A stretch of 64,000 nucleotides of DNA from CAXBBB01 sp963793245. GTDB taxonomy: Bacteria > Bacteroidota > Rhodothermia > Rhodothermales > BA12. The notes under the pieces were generated by a model. The model had not been told where the DNA came from. It saw only the letters and a program-made list of their open reading frames with translations, and ran no database searches. Numbering within the stretch: the first letter of the stretch is position 1; each line of letters begins with the position of its first letter. Location: the NCBI GenBank assembly GCA_963793245.1, contig CAWBZG010000002.1, forward strand, positions 682,001-746,000. Reading direction: 5' to 3'. The translations under genes were made by a program, and so were the position numbers. Shown here piece after piece: positions 17,324 through 26,204 of this stretch.

Positions 17324-18859
17324 CATCAGCGGCTGCAGCCGGGTGATCAGCGCCAGTGCGTCGGCCAGCACCAGGTCGTGGATGCGTGGCATGAAGGCCT
17401 GCTGAGCACCTGCCGTGTCGATGGCGACCGATGCCAGTCCGCGTCGCCGCTGGAAAAACGACTGTTCAAGTTCGATCGACTGGATCTTATGCGTCGGCAA
17501 GTAGCGGAAGCGCCGGATGATGGCCCCTGCCTGAACCGTCAGTACGCCTTGATCGAGCGCATATCCGTGTGCATTCCAGATTCCGCGCACCCACAGGATC
17601 AGCAGCGGGATGAGCAGCAGCGCCCAAAATGCGTGATGCGAGCGCGTGATCGCGTAGGCGACGGCGACCGGCAGCGTCACGCCGATGATGACGCGCATCA
17701 CGCGGCGACGGATGAACAACTCGGACACGTGACGCACGATGTCGGGCCGGGTCACGCCGAAATGATCGCGTGCAAGCGTATCGCCGATGTCGGCCTGAGC
17801 CAGCGGGACGAGTTGGGCCAGCCCGTTCGACTTATCGTCCAATCCCATCGTCTGGGCGTGGAGTTGCGCGTAGCCCAGCCGCCGATGGACCGGGTTGGAG
17901 CGAATGCGCAAGGCCTGAACGCGCGCGACCGGAATCGTCCGCTGCGTCTTGCCCAGCAGCCCGTGCGACGTGACGAGTTTGCCCGCTGCCTCGCGTGTGA
18001 GTCGAAAGCCGTAGAGCGAGTTCAGGGTCGTCAGGATGCCGAACAGCCACGAGAGCAAAAACGCGATGCCGACGGTGAGCGCGACGGTGAGCGCGACCGA
18101 ATCGGGCAGACTCGACGTGTATTCCGAGTATCGTTCGTTGGAAAAGAAGTCGACGACGTCTTCGGGATCGATTTGCAGGTTCTGGACGATGCCGAAGGCG
18201 ATGGCGATGTACACGAGCGAGAAGCGCATCGCTCCGGCGCCGAGCACCAACCGGAGCGGCATGTCGAAGAGCGTGGTTTCGACTTCCTCTTCTCCAGCCG
18301 TCTCTGCGCCGCTCGGGGTGTGCGTAGCGGTCGAGCGCTCGTGCTCTTGTTCGAGTGCGCGGAGCAGTTTGCGCAGGGCGAGCGCTCGGGTGTGGGGGAG
18401 GAAGGACAGCGTGCCCTCGGCTCCGGCGCCGCTTCCGGTCATCAAGAGCACGCGCGCCATGCCGAACGCCCGCGCCAGTGCAGGTTGCTCGATTTCGATC
18501 CGCTGAATCCGTTCGATGGGAATGTTGCGAAACTGCCGCGAGAACACGCCGCTCTCGATCACGACCGCGTCCGGGTCGACGCGAAACGTGAGTCGCATCC
18601 AGCCCGCCACGATAAACGGAATCCCCAATACACCGAAGCCGATGAGGGCGATCAGCGAGAAGTAGGAGGCAAAATTGCTGCCTGTCGTCAGCAGGATGGG
18701 CAGGAGCGCGTAGGCGAGCGCGGGCAGGCTCGTGATCAGGCGATGCGCCAGCGTGAACGGGTGCGTCCGCTGCATCTCGGCCCACGGCTCGCGTGCGGCG
18801 TCGACTTCGGAGAGCGGAGCGGGCGGAGTCGGTTCGATCCGAGCGTCGGCGTCGGTCAC
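16964..18859 (-). CDS. YdbT-like membrane protein with three bacterial PH domains
   Basis: The open frame encodes 631 residues, of which about the first 510 look real: paired transmembrane helices (around 45-90, 215-280 and 405-435) each followed by a bacterial PH (DUF304/bPH_2) domain, recognisable by VVIESGVFSRQFRNIPIERI, GFRLTREAAGKLVTSHGLLG and YALDQGVLTVQAGAIIRRFR. This matches YdbT, which pairs with YdbS. The final 110-120 residues are Arg/Asp/Gln-rich, lack homology features and are simply the antisense of the YaaW-like gene. One extra base near 17300 would explain this: removing it ends the protein at a TGA at 17284-17286 (tail ADDGKSR). Start overlaps the YdbS-like gene by four bases. 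Confidence 0.85.
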   Translation of the reverse strand: MTDADARIEPTPPAPLSEVDAAREPWAEMQRTHPFTLAHRLITSLPALAYALLPILLTTGSNFASYFSLIALIGFGVLGIPFIVAGWMRLTFRVDPDAVVIESGVFSRQFRNIPIERIQRIEIEQPALARAFGMARVLLMTGSGAGAEGTLSFLPHTRALALRKLLRALEQEHERSTATHTPSGAETAGEEEVETTLFDMPLRLVLGAGAMRFSLVYIAIAFGIVQNLQIDPEDVVDFFSNERYSEYTSSLPDSVALTVALTVGIAFLLSWLFGILTTLNSLYGFRLTREAAGKLVTSHGLLGKTQRTIPVARVQALRIRSNPVHRRLGYAQLHAQTMGLDDKSNGLAQLVPLAQADIGDTLARDHFGVTRPDIVRHVSELFIRRRVMRVIIGVTLPVAVAYAITRSHHAFWALLLIPLLILWVRGIWNAHGYALDQGVLTVQAGAIIRRFRYLPTHKIQSIELEQSFFQRRRGLASVAIDTAGAQQAFMPRIHDLVLADALALITRLQPLMLRRRAAGRWQEPLTLGADIEIAPQADQAEVENAGDRFAIRGALQAEGGPADGERPRQRPDDARPPRQTSDQSAEQRPGDALPDVARNRAEDQIADQPLHDHDVERLNQDRQREDGSRPG

Positions 18860-19422
18860 AGCACTTCGGTGTCGAGGTACGCTTTGAGCCGCTCGCGCAG
18901 GGCGACGGCCTCGTCGTAGTTCAGGCCGGGCAGCGTGACGGTGTGATTCTCGGTCCCCGCCGTGTGGACGATCAGCTTGCCCAGTTCGTGCTCGCGTTCA
19001 AGCAGGTTTTGCGACACGTCGAGGTGCTGCACGCGTCTCAGTGGAACGAGCGTCCGCACGCGGTTCAAAATGCCCCGCTCGACGTGCAGCGCGTCTCCCG
19101 TCACACTCCAGCGCCAGAATCGGTAGCGCAGGCGCGGCACGTAGGTCACATAAAGGATGGCGAGCAGCAAAAAGGTCGCGCTCAGCACACCCGACGGCAG
19201 CACGAAGTCGCGAAAGAGGCTGACCACGTCGAACGAAACCGCCGCCAACACGAAGACTGACCACCACAGTCCCGCTGCGATGCGCCAGACGGTTTTTACG
19301 CTCGGCTCCAGCATCCGCTCGGCAGCGGCGGGTGCTAGCACGTCAGAGGCTGGAGCGTCACCAGTTGCGGCAGGAGCGTCCACTGGTTGCGGATCGGGAG
19401 AGGAGGGGCGGAGTGGCTCCAT
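18856..19422 (-). CDS. YdbS-like membrane protein with a bacterial PH domain
   Basis: 188 residues from ATG 19422, chosen because upstream codons belong to the antisense of the hydrolase gene. A disordered acidic/proline-rich N-terminus precedes two transmembrane helices (IAAGLWWSVFVLAAVSFDVV and VLSATFLLLAILYVTYVPRL) and one bPH_2 domain (WSVTGDALHVERGILNRVRT, LVPLRRVQHLDVSQNLLERE, LGKLIVHTAG). This is the standard YdbS partner of YdbT. In Bacillus the pair contributes to resistance against some bacteriocins and membrane stress; in this lineage the role is unknown. Four-base overlap with the following YdbT-like gene implies coupled translation. Confidence 0.87.
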   Translation of the reverse strand: MEPLRPSSPDPQPVDAPAATGDAPASDVLAPAAAERMLEPSVKTVWRIAAGLWWSVFVLAAVSFDVVSLFRDFVLPSGVLSATFLLLAILYVTYVPRLRYRFWRWSVTGDALHVERGILNRVRTLVPLRRVQHLDVSQNLLEREHELGKLIVHTAGTENHTVTLPGLNYDEAVALRERLKAYLDTEVL

Positions 19423-19432
19423 CGGTGGGGAA

Positions 19433-20506
19433 TCAGGCGTCCGGCTCGGTACGCAGGTTGGGCGTTGGCGTTGCAGCGGCGTCGGTCGCCGATGCGCGCA
19501 GAAAATCGGTGACGACGTCGGAGTAGCGCGCGCGGTGGGCCGGGTCGGTGAGCATCTTGACGTGGCGTGCCCCCTCGAACGTGTGGATCTGGACCGACGG
19601 AGCGGCGCGTTGCGTGATGTGCTCGAAGATGGGGAAGAAGGTGATCTCGTCGTCTGTTCCTTGCAGGATGAGCAGCGGCGCGGGCGGATCGGAAATGAAC
19701 TGGCCGATGGTGAGCCGGTCGAGGTTGCGCCCGATGGAGAGGTCGAAGCCCAGCATCGCACTCGAAATCAGCGGACCGGGGATGCCGTCACGCGTCGCCA
19801 CACCGCGCAGCGTCGCCTCCACGTCGGCCAGCGGCGAGTCGAAGACGACGCGCTCGACAGTGACGCCGGTCGCCTTGAGCCGCTCGTGCAACTCGGGTCG
19901 CTCGTACATAACCGCCGTCGCCAGCGCGCCCATCGAATAGGCGTAGATCGTCACGCTGCGGACGCCCCGGCTCGCCAGGTATTCGACCGACGACACGACA
20001 TCTTCAGCAAACTCCCAGCCCATCGACGTGGCGCCTGCCTCGCTGTCTCCGCTGTTGCGCAGGTCGGGCAGCAGCACGTGGTGCGTCGGCGCAAGACCCG
20101 CCGCGCGGACGAGCGGGAGGTACTTCATCGGCTTGAGCCGGTTGGCCTGTCGCCCGTGCACGAACAGGACGGCAGCGTCGGCATCCGCGTTCTCGGCGGG
20201 CATCCACCACGCGCTCAGGTTCAAGTCGTCCGGCGTCGTCGGGTACGAGACGACTTCGTAGTTGGGGTAGCCGAAGTCTGAGGGCGTCCGCTTGCCGTCC
20301 AGTCCATACTCGGCGATTTGTGCCGGATCGGTAAACGGATCTTCGTGCGTGACCGGCGGATACGTCCGCACCTGCCGGACGAAGTAATACGACGCGCCGA
20401 CCCACGCCAGTCCAATCGCGGCGACGGGGACGAGGAGGTAGCGGAGTTTCACGGGCGGGGGCAGTTGGTGACGGGAAAATACGCGACTCGCCGAGGCACT
20501 CTTCAC
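19433..20506 (-). CDS. Membrane-anchored alpha/beta hydrolase
   Basis: A 357-residue protein with an N-terminal helix (YLLVPVAAIGLAWVGASYYF) and an alpha/beta-hydrolase domain. Catalytic features: the oxyanion strand AAVLFVHGRQANRLK, the nucleophile elbow YAYSMGALA (Ala in place of the first Gly of GxSxG), the acid in LLILQGTDDEITFF, and the His in FEGARHVKM. It resembles the YqkD/BAAT-like clan of secreted or anchored serine hydrolases. A GTG at 20452 (VKLRYLLV) is a plausible alternative start because it begins immediately before the helix. It lies 10 bases upstream of the YdbS-like gene and may form an operon with it; it is divergent from egtB. Confidence 0.87.
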   Translation of the reverse strand: MKSASASRVFSRHQLPPPVKLRYLLVPVAAIGLAWVGASYYFVRQVRTYPPVTHEDPFTDPAQIAEYGLDGKRTPSDFGYPNYEVVSYPTTPDDLNLSAWWMPAENADADAAVLFVHGRQANRLKPMKYLPLVRAAGLAPTHHVLLPDLRNSGDSEAGATSMGWEFAEDVVSSVEYLASRGVRSVTIYAYSMGALATAVMYERPELHERLKATGVTVERVVFDSPLADVEATLRGVATRDGIPGPLISSAMLGFDLSIGRNLDRLTIGQFISDPPAPLLILQGTDDEITFFPIFEHITQRAAPSVQIHTFEGARHVKMLTDPAHRARYSDVVTDFLRASATDAAATPTPNLRTEPDA

Positions 20507-20552
20507 GATTCTGCACCGAGTTGTAGCGCGGGGAACGCACGCGCGGTTCTGC

Positions 20553-20558
20553 TATACT
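20553..20558 (+). promoter_or_regulatory. Candidate -10 box upstream of egtB
   Basis: TATACT ends only seven bases before the egtB ATG at 20566, which would give an almost leaderless transcript. No convincing -35 or -33 element is spaced correctly. It sits in a 59-bp divergent gap, so a promoter must be near. Confidence 0.3.
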
Positions 20559-20565
20559 CCCTTTC

Positions 20566-21890
20566 ATGAACACCGCCATCGCCCCCGACCCCGCGCCGCC
20601 GCACGCCGTGCCTGCCGACGCTCCGACCACCGCCGATCTTTCGGCCCGCTTCCAGACCGTTCGAGGCTTCACTCGCACGCTCGTCGAGACGATGGAGACC
20701 GAAGACTTCGTCGTCCAGACGATGGAGGACGTGTCGCCGACCAAGTGGCACCTTGCCCACACGTCGTGGTTTTTCGAGACGTTCGTGCTGTCGCCGCACC
20801 TACCCGGCTACGCGCCGTTCCATCCGCAGTACGCGTACCTGTTCAACAGCTACTACGTCCAGGCCGGTGAGCGCCACTGCCGCGATCGGCGCGGGTACCT
20901 CAGCCGTCCGACCGTCGCCGATGTGATGGCCTACCGCGCCCACGTCGACGCCTACATGACGCAGTTGCTGGAGGGCGATGTGCCGGGCGAAGTCGCCGGG
21001 CTGGTCGAGGTCGGACTGCACCACGAGCAGCAGCACCAGGAATTGCTCGTGACCGACATCAAGCACGTGTTCTCGGTCAACCCGCTGCGTCCGGTCTTCC
21101 GCGAAGGTGCAGGCGATGCAGGCGAGGGGCAGGCATCGCCGCTGTCGTGGATCGCGTTCGAGGGCGGCGTGCGCGAGATCGGACACCAGGGCGACGGCTT
21201 CCACTTCGACAACGAAGCGCCGCGCCACACCGTCTACGTCCAGCCGTTCCGCATGGCGAGCCGGTTGGTGACGTGCGGCGAGTTCATGGAGTTCATGGCC
21301 GACGGTGGCTATCGGCGTCCCGAGTTGTGGTTGTCGATGGGCTGGGCCGAAGTGCAGGCGCGCGGATGGAACGAGCCGTTCTACTGGGAGCCTGTTTCGG
21401 ATGCCTCGGGCGACGGAATGCCGTCCGCCAGCCGACGACTGTTTCACGCTGGGCGGCGAGCGCGACGTAGACCCCGACGAACCCGTTTGTCACGTCAGCT
21501 ACTACGAAGCCGACGCCTACGCGCGCTGGGCGGGCAAGCGGTTGCCGACCGAAGCCGAGTGGGAAGTCGCCGCTCAGGGGCAGCCTATCGAAGGCACGTT
21601 CGCCGACAGCCTCCACCTGCATCCGCGCAAGGCGATGGGCGACGGGCTGACGCAACTCTACGGCGACGTGTGGCAGTGGACGCGCTCTCAGTACAGCCCG
21701 TATCCCGGCTACGCGCCTGCGGCCGGTGCGCTCGGCGAGTACAACGGCAAGTTCATGTGCAACCAGTTCGTGCTGCGCGGCGCTTCGTGCGCGACGAGCC
21801 GAGAGCCACGCACGCGCGACCTACCGCAACTTCTTCCCGCCCGAAAGTTGCTGGCAGTTCACCGGCATCCGCCTCGCCGACGACGCCTGA
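20566..21890 (+). CDS. egtB: Ergothioneine biosynthesis protein EgtB (two apparent frameshifts)
   Basis: The first part (to about 21440) encodes the DinB-like domain with iron ligands: KWHLAHTSWFFETFVL and EVGLHHEQQHQELLVTDIKH, then the start of the formylglycine-generating-enzyme-like domain. The protein then continues in the +1 frame (FTLGGERDVDPDEP, YYEADAYARWAGKRLPTEAE, YNGKFMCNQFVLRGASCATS) and, from about 21801, in the next +1 frame (SHARATYRNFFPP, CWQFTGIRLADDA, stop at 21890). Dropping one T from TTT at 21442-21444 and one base near 21801 restores a single standard EgtB. It joins cysteine or glutamylcysteine to trimethylhistidine with O2, a step in ergothioneine synthesis, next to egtD. 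Pseudogene or sequence error cannot be separated here. Confidence 0.85.
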
Positions 21891-21962
21891 TCGTCGCATC
21901 CGCCTTCTCACCCACAGCCTGCCCCGTGCTAGCGGGGCGCACGCCGCATCTCCAACCTGCCG

Positions 21963-22949
21963 ATGCCCCACGGCTCCCGCCCGGCCGCTCCATCCGAAGC
22001 CGCAATCGCTGACCCCGCACCCGATCAAGATGGCTTTCTCCGCGACGTACTCGCCGGACTCACGGTCGCCGACAAGTCGCTGCCCTGCAAGTATCTCTAC
22101 GACGCGCACGGCTCGCAACTCTTCGACGCGATCACCGAGTTGGACGCCTACTACCCAACGCGCACCGAGACCGCGATCCTCACCGAGCATGGCGCGGACA
22201 TGGCCGACGCCATCGGCCCGCGCGCTCGTGTGATCGAATACGGAAGCGGCTCGTCGATCAAGACGCGGCTTCTCCTCGACGCGCTCGACCGCCCGGCCAG
22301 CTACGTCCCGCTCGACATCAGCGCCGAGCACCTGTCCGCATCTGCCGAGCGGTTACAGGCCGAATACCCCGATCTGCCCGTCACGCCCGTCGTTGCTGAC
22401 TATACCTCCGACTTCCAGCTTCCCGACGTACCCGGCGACCGCACGCTGCTCTTCTTCCCCGGCTCGACCATCGGCAACTTCGACCCCGACGAAGCGCGCG
22501 ATTTCCTCGCCTCGATGCGCGGCGTGATCGGACGAGACGGCGCTGTCCTGATCGGCGTCGACTTGCGCAAGGACGCCGCGACGTTGGAGCGCGCCTACGA
22601 CGACGAGGAAGGCGTGACGGCTGCGTTCAACCGCAACTTGATCACCCGGATCAACCGCGAACTAGGCGCTACACTCGACCCGGACGGTTTCGTCCACCGC
22701 GCGGTCTGGAACGACCAGGCCGGGCGCGTCGAAATGCACTTGGTCAGCACGCGTATGCAGACGGCGACGGTCGGCAGCGTGTCGGTTGCCTTCCGCGAGG
22801 GCGAGCGCATCCACACCGAAAGCTCCTACAAATACAGCCTCGACGGTTTCGCCCAACTCGCCGCCCAAGCCGGTCTGCTGGTCGACCGCGTGTGGACGGA
22901 TGGCGACGAGCGGTTCAGCGTCCAACTCCTATCGCCCGCTGACGACTGA
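21963..22949 (+). CDS. egtD: L-histidine N-alpha-methyltransferase EgtD
   Basis: A 328-residue SAM-dependent methyltransferase of the EgtD (DUF2260) family. Signatures include KSLPCKYLYDAHGSQLFDAI near the N-terminus, the SAM-binding RVIEYGSGSSIKTRLLLDAL, FFPGSTIGNFDPDEA and the C-terminal HTESSYKYSLDGFAQLAAQA. EgtD trimethylates histidine to hercynine, the substrate used by EgtB encoded just upstream (72 bases between them). The frame is intact throughout, and length is typical. The initiating ATG is preceded by alanine/serine-rich codons typical of a variable N-terminus, so a slightly later start is possible. Confidence 0.95.
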   Translation: MPHGSRPAAPSEAAIADPAPDQDGFLRDVLAGLTVADKSLPCKYLYDAHGSQLFDAITELDAYYPTRTETAILTEHGADMADAIGPRARVIEYGSGSSIKTRLLLDALDRPASYVPLDISAEHLSASAERLQAEYPDLPVTPVVADYTSDFQLPDVPGDRTLLFFPGSTIGNFDPDEARDFLASMRGVIGRDGAVLIGVDLRKDAATLERAYDDEEGVTAAFNRNLITRINRELGATLDPDGFVHRAVWNDQAGRVEMHLVSTRMQTATVGSVSVAFREGERIHTESSYKYSLDGFAQLAAQAGLLVDRVWTDGDERFSVQLLSPADD

Positions 22950-22997
22950 TCGACAAAGCCGATCTTGGTCGCCTAACCCCTCCGACTCACGTTATCT

Positions 22998-23498
22998 ATG
23001 GCTGCTGATCTCGTCTTTCCGCCCTTCTACCAGGGCTACATCGACCGCGTCGACGGGGACGTGTTCGATCAGCTTCGCCGTCAGCATCTGGCGACTCCTC
23101 AGTTGCTACGTTCCCTTTCGCCCGAGCAGTGGGCGTACCGCTACGCGCCCGGCAAGTGGACGCTGTGGCAAAGCTGGCGCCATGTCGTCGACACCGAGCG
23201 CATCATGGCTACGCGGGCGTTGCGCATCCTTCGCGGGGACGCTACACCTCAACCCGGCTACGATCAGGACGCCTACGCTGCCTCCTATCCCGACACGGGT
23301 TCGCCAGACGATCTCCTGGCAGAGTACGACGCACTACGTCGCGGCAACCTGCTGCTGCTCGGCGGGGCCGATCCGGTTTTGCTCGACCAAGTCGGAGTCG
23401 TGAGCAACCAACCGATGAGCGCGCGGGCGCTGTGCTACATCCTCGCCGGTCACGAGGCGCACCACGTGGCGCTGACGCGTGAGCGCTATCTCCGTTAG
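22998..23498 (+). CDS. DinB-family protein
   Basis: A 166-residue four-helix-bundle protein of the DinB/YfiT superfamily. The motif WTLWQSWRHVVDTERIMATR carries the first metal-ligand His, and the C-terminal LAGHEAHHVALTRERYL carries the HxxxH-type ligands. Such proteins bind a divalent metal, and some act as thiol-dependent (bacillithiol/mycothiol) transferases; no specific substrate can be named. It follows egtD by 48 bases in the same direction and could be co-transcribed with the ergothioneine genes, which would suit a thiol-related role, but that is inference. Confidence 0.87.
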   Translation: MAADLVFPPFYQGYIDRVDGDVFDQLRRQHLATPQLLRSLSPEQWAYRYAPGKWTLWQSWRHVVDTERIMATRALRILRGDATPQPGYDQDAYAASYPDTGSPDDLLAEYDALRRGNLLLLGGADPVLLDQVGVVSNQPMSARALCYILAGHEAHHVALTRERYLR

Positions 23499-23512
23499 GT
23501 TGTGGCCTCGCG

Positions 23513-24175
23513 CTACCCGTCCAGCCCGCCCCGAATCGCGATGCGGATGGCGCCGGAGCGGGAGCGGACGTGCAGTTTGGAGTAGATGTTTTTGACGTGC
23601 GAGCGGAGCGTGTGGGGTGAGACGAACAGTTGTTCGGCCAACTCCGTCTCCGTCGTGTCGCCTACCAAGCCGCGCAAGACCTCGGTTTCGCGCGGCGTCA
23701 GGTCGAGCAGCGCAGCGGCTTCCTCGGCATGGACGGGCGATGCCGACTGTTCCTGCACCAGCGACAGGGTTTTGCGGGCAATCGCAGGCGAGAGCGGCGA
23801 TCCTCCGCGCAGCAACTCGCGCGCGGCTTCGACTACCTCGACGGCGGGCGTGTCTTTGAGCAGGTAGCCCGACGCACCGGCCTGGATCGCCCGAAACACA
23901 CGCTCGCTGTCCTCGAAGACCGTCAGCATCATCACCTCGCACTGCGGCGTCGACTGTTTGAATCGGCGCGTCGTCTCTATGCCGTCTGTTCCGGGCATTT
24001 CGATGTCCATCAAGACCACGTCCGGCAGTTGGTCGGCAGAGAGCTGAGACACGGATTCCAGAAACGCGTCGCCGCTGTCCGCCACGAGCGTCAGATCGAC
24101 GTCATCGTAGAGGCTGAGGTATTCGACCATTCGGTCACGCAGGGCGGCGATGTCTTCTACGAGGGCGATGCGCAT
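23513..24175 (-). CDS. NarL/FixJ-family response regulator
   Basis: A 220-residue two-domain regulator. The receiver domain has acidic pocket residues in LVEDIAALRD, the phospho-acceptor Asp57 in VVLMDIEMPGTDG, the Thr in MMLTVFED and the Lys in GYLLKDTP. The C-terminal LuxR-type HTH is LTPRETEVLRGLVGDTTETE through VSPHTLRSHVKNIYSKLHVR. No histidine kinase lies beside it in the window, so its partner is elsewhere. It is convergent with the DinB-family gene and divergent from the secreted M1 peptidase gene. Confidence 0.94.
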   Translation of the reverse strand: MRIALVEDIAALRDRMVEYLSLYDDVDLTLVADSGDAFLESVSQLSADQLPDVVLMDIEMPGTDGIETTRRFKQSTPQCEVMMLTVFEDSERVFRAIQAGASGYLLKDTPAVEVVEAARELLRGGSPLSPAIARKTLSLVQEQSASPVHAEEAAALLDLTPRETEVLRGLVGDTTETELAEQLFVSPHTLRSHVKNIYSKLHVRSRSGAIRIAIRGGLDG

Positions 24176-24337
24176 GGGGCCGGGGTGCGGGTGTGGGCAA
24201 GGGGCAACGAGCAGGGAGTCTACAGCATCCAGCGCGTACGAGACATTTGGAGCAATGGTGGGAGAGACCAGGCAACACGAAAGCCCGGATACAAGATGCT
24301 AAGGAGAACGGCCCATGCGCGCGTCCCCGCATCCGGG

Positions 24338-24346
24338 TATCTTGTG
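24338..24346 (+). promoter_or_regulatory. Candidate -7 box for the M1 peptidase gene
   Basis: TATCTTGTG is close to the Bacteroidota TAnnTTTG element and lies 36 bases before the ATG at 24382. A second similar word, TACGTTGT, is at 24353-24360. TATCTT-type words recur 20-40 bases upstream of several genes in this window (dxr, ileS), which supports the idea weakly. Confidence 0.3.
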
Positions 24347-24381
24347 TCTGGATACGTTGTTGCCCCTCACCCCCCATTGCC

Positions 24382-26019
24382 ATGCGCTACGCCTCTCTGC
24401 TCTTACTCCTCCTGTGTGCGTGCGTCGGACAGGCGCAACAACCCGAGTGGCGCGATTCGGGTCGCCCGCTGCTGCCGAGCCAGCACTACGACGTCGTCAG
24501 CTACGCGCTCGATCTGAGCATCGACCCCGCTGCTCAGTACATCGACGGAGCCGTGACGATGACGGCTGTTCGAACGGATACCGCGCTCATCCTGACGCTC
24601 GACTTGTCGCCCGACTTTGAGGTGGCATCGGTCAGCGTCGACGGGTCGAACGCGAGATTCGAGCACACGACGGATGGACGGCTGAACGTTGCGCTGGACG
24701 ACGGCATCAGTGTTGGCGATACGATGCAGGTGCGCGTGGCCTACGGCGGCGAGCCGCACGTGGCGGTCCGGGCGCCGTGGGACGGAGGCTTCGTCTGGAC
24801 CCAGACCGAAGGCGGCGAGCCGTGGATCGCGACGGCCGTTCAGGGCGAGGGCTGCGACTTGTGGTGGCCGTGTCTCGACCATCCCGTCGGCGAGCCGGAC
24901 TCGGTCGCCATTCACATCACCGTTCCGGGCGATCTGGTCGTGGCAACCAACGGCACGCTGCGCGGCGTCGACGATCTGGCCGACGGGCGCAAGCGGTATC
25001 GGTGGCACTCGGCGAGTCCGATCAACACGTACAACGTCGCCCTCAACATCGCGCCGTACGTACAGCGCGACACGACGTTTTCCAGCACGTCGGGCGTCGA
25101 CGTTCCGGTCTCGCTCTACGTCTTGCCCGAGCGCGAAGGGCGGGCCGACTACCTGCTGGACGAGATGCTGACGCACTTGGCGTGGTACGAGCGGACGCTG
25201 GGGCCGTATCCGTGGCGGGCCGAGAAGTACGGCGTTGCCCACACGCCGCACCTGGGCATGGAGCACCAGACGATCATCGCGTACGGCAGTGACTTCTCGA
25301 CCGAGCGCGACGGCTTCGACTGGCTCCACCACCACGAGTTGGGCCACGAGTGGTGGGGCAATCTGGTCACCGCGCCCGACTGGAACGACTTCTGGATCCA
25401 CGAAGGATTCTGCTCCTACATGCAGGCGCTCTACATCGAAGACATTCTCGGAGTCGACGCCTACCGCGCCCGCGTCGCCGGCTACGTCAGGTCGTTCCAA
25501 AACGAACTGCCCGTCGCCCCGCGCGAGTCGCACACGACCGACGAGATCTACTTCACGACGCGCGGCTCCAACCCCGACATCTACAGTAAAGGCGCCGCCA
25601 TCCTCCACACGCTCCGCTACGCGATGGGCGACAGCCTCTTCCGCGTCGCCCTGCGCCGCTTCGCCTACCCGACTGCCGAATCGGAGCGCGTGACCGACGG
25701 CTCGCAAGCCCACTTCGCCACGACCGACGATTTTCTCGCCTTGGTCAACTGGCTAACCGGCGACGATTACTCGGACTTCTTCGAGGTCTACTTACGCACC
25801 GCCGCCTTGCCGCGCCTGATCGAAGAACGAGACGGCAACCGGCTGGTGCTGCGCTGGCAGGACGAATCCGCTCCGGGCTTCTCGTTACCGATAGAGGTCG
25901 AAGTCGGTGGTGACATCGTGCGCGTCGAGATGCCGGGTGGAAGGGGAGAAGTAGCATTGCCCTCGCCCGACGCCAACGTTATCGTTGATCCGAATGGTTG
26001 GGTAATGCGCGCGCGTTGA
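24382..26019 (+). CDS. Secreted M1-family metallopeptidase
   Basis: About 545 residues from ATG 24382, which opens the signal MRYASLLLLLLCACVGQAQQ; cleavage after GQA by signal peptidase I is likely, though LLCAC could be read as a weak lipobox. The beta-sandwich N-terminal domain (SYALDLSIDPAAQYIDGAV) is followed by the exopeptidase motif GMEHQ (a GAMEN variant) and the zinc site HHELGHEWWG with the third ligand Glu 18 residues on in WIHEGFCSY. The C-terminal helical domain of full-length aminopeptidase N is absent, as in several short secreted M1 members. It should cleave N-terminal residues from peptides in the periplasm or medium. Confidence 0.92.
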   Translation: MRYASLLLLLLCACVGQAQQPEWRDSGRPLLPSQHYDVVSYALDLSIDPAAQYIDGAVTMTAVRTDTALILTLDLSPDFEVASVSVDGSNARFEHTTDGRLNVALDDGISVGDTMQVRVAYGGEPHVAVRAPWDGGFVWTQTEGGEPWIATAVQGEGCDLWWPCLDHPVGEPDSVAIHITVPGDLVVATNGTLRGVDDLADGRKRYRWHSASPINTYNVALNIAPYVQRDTTFSSTSGVDVPVSLYVLPEREGRADYLLDEMLTHLAWYERTLGPYPWRAEKYGVAHTPHLGMEHQTIIAYGSDFSTERDGFDWLHHHELGHEWWGNLVTAPDWNDFWIHEGFCSYMQALYIEDILGVDAYRARVAGYVRSFQNELPVAPRESHTTDEIYFTTRGSNPDIYSKGAAILHTLRYAMGDSLFRVALRRFAYPTAESERVTDGSQAHFATTDDFLALVNWLTGDDYSDFFEVYLRTAALPRLIEERDGNRLVLRWQDESAPGFSLPIEVEVGGDIVRVEMPGGRGEVALPSPDANVIVDPNGWVMRAR

Positions 26020-26204
26020 GTGGCATACGCCTAGCCGACTCATCACGCGAACGGTCTGCTGCGGGAGTTGTCGGGCTGCTGCCGCCACTCTGGTCTTTTG
26101 TCAGATCCCGCGAGAATGACGGTCGTAACTCCAGCAAACGAAAGCGTTTAGCATTCTGTGAGGATGCGTCGTTTCTTATGGTACGTTCTTCCTCTATCGT
26201 CTCT

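Noticed and set aside
17378..18919. A 513-codon plus-strand open frame antisense to the YdbT-like gene
   Set aside because: It is Arg/Gln/Asp-rich, has no domain, and mirrors a clearly recognisable membrane protein; long antisense frames are expected in this GC-rich sequence.
22998..24175. DinB-family protein and response regulator as a signalling pair
   Set aside because: They are convergent and unrelated in family; no evidence of shared regulation.
24382..24450. LLCAC at the M1 peptidase N-terminus as a lipobox
   Set aside because: The position before the last Ala is Cys and a good signal peptidase I site (GQA-QQ) follows; lipidation is possible but not favoured.
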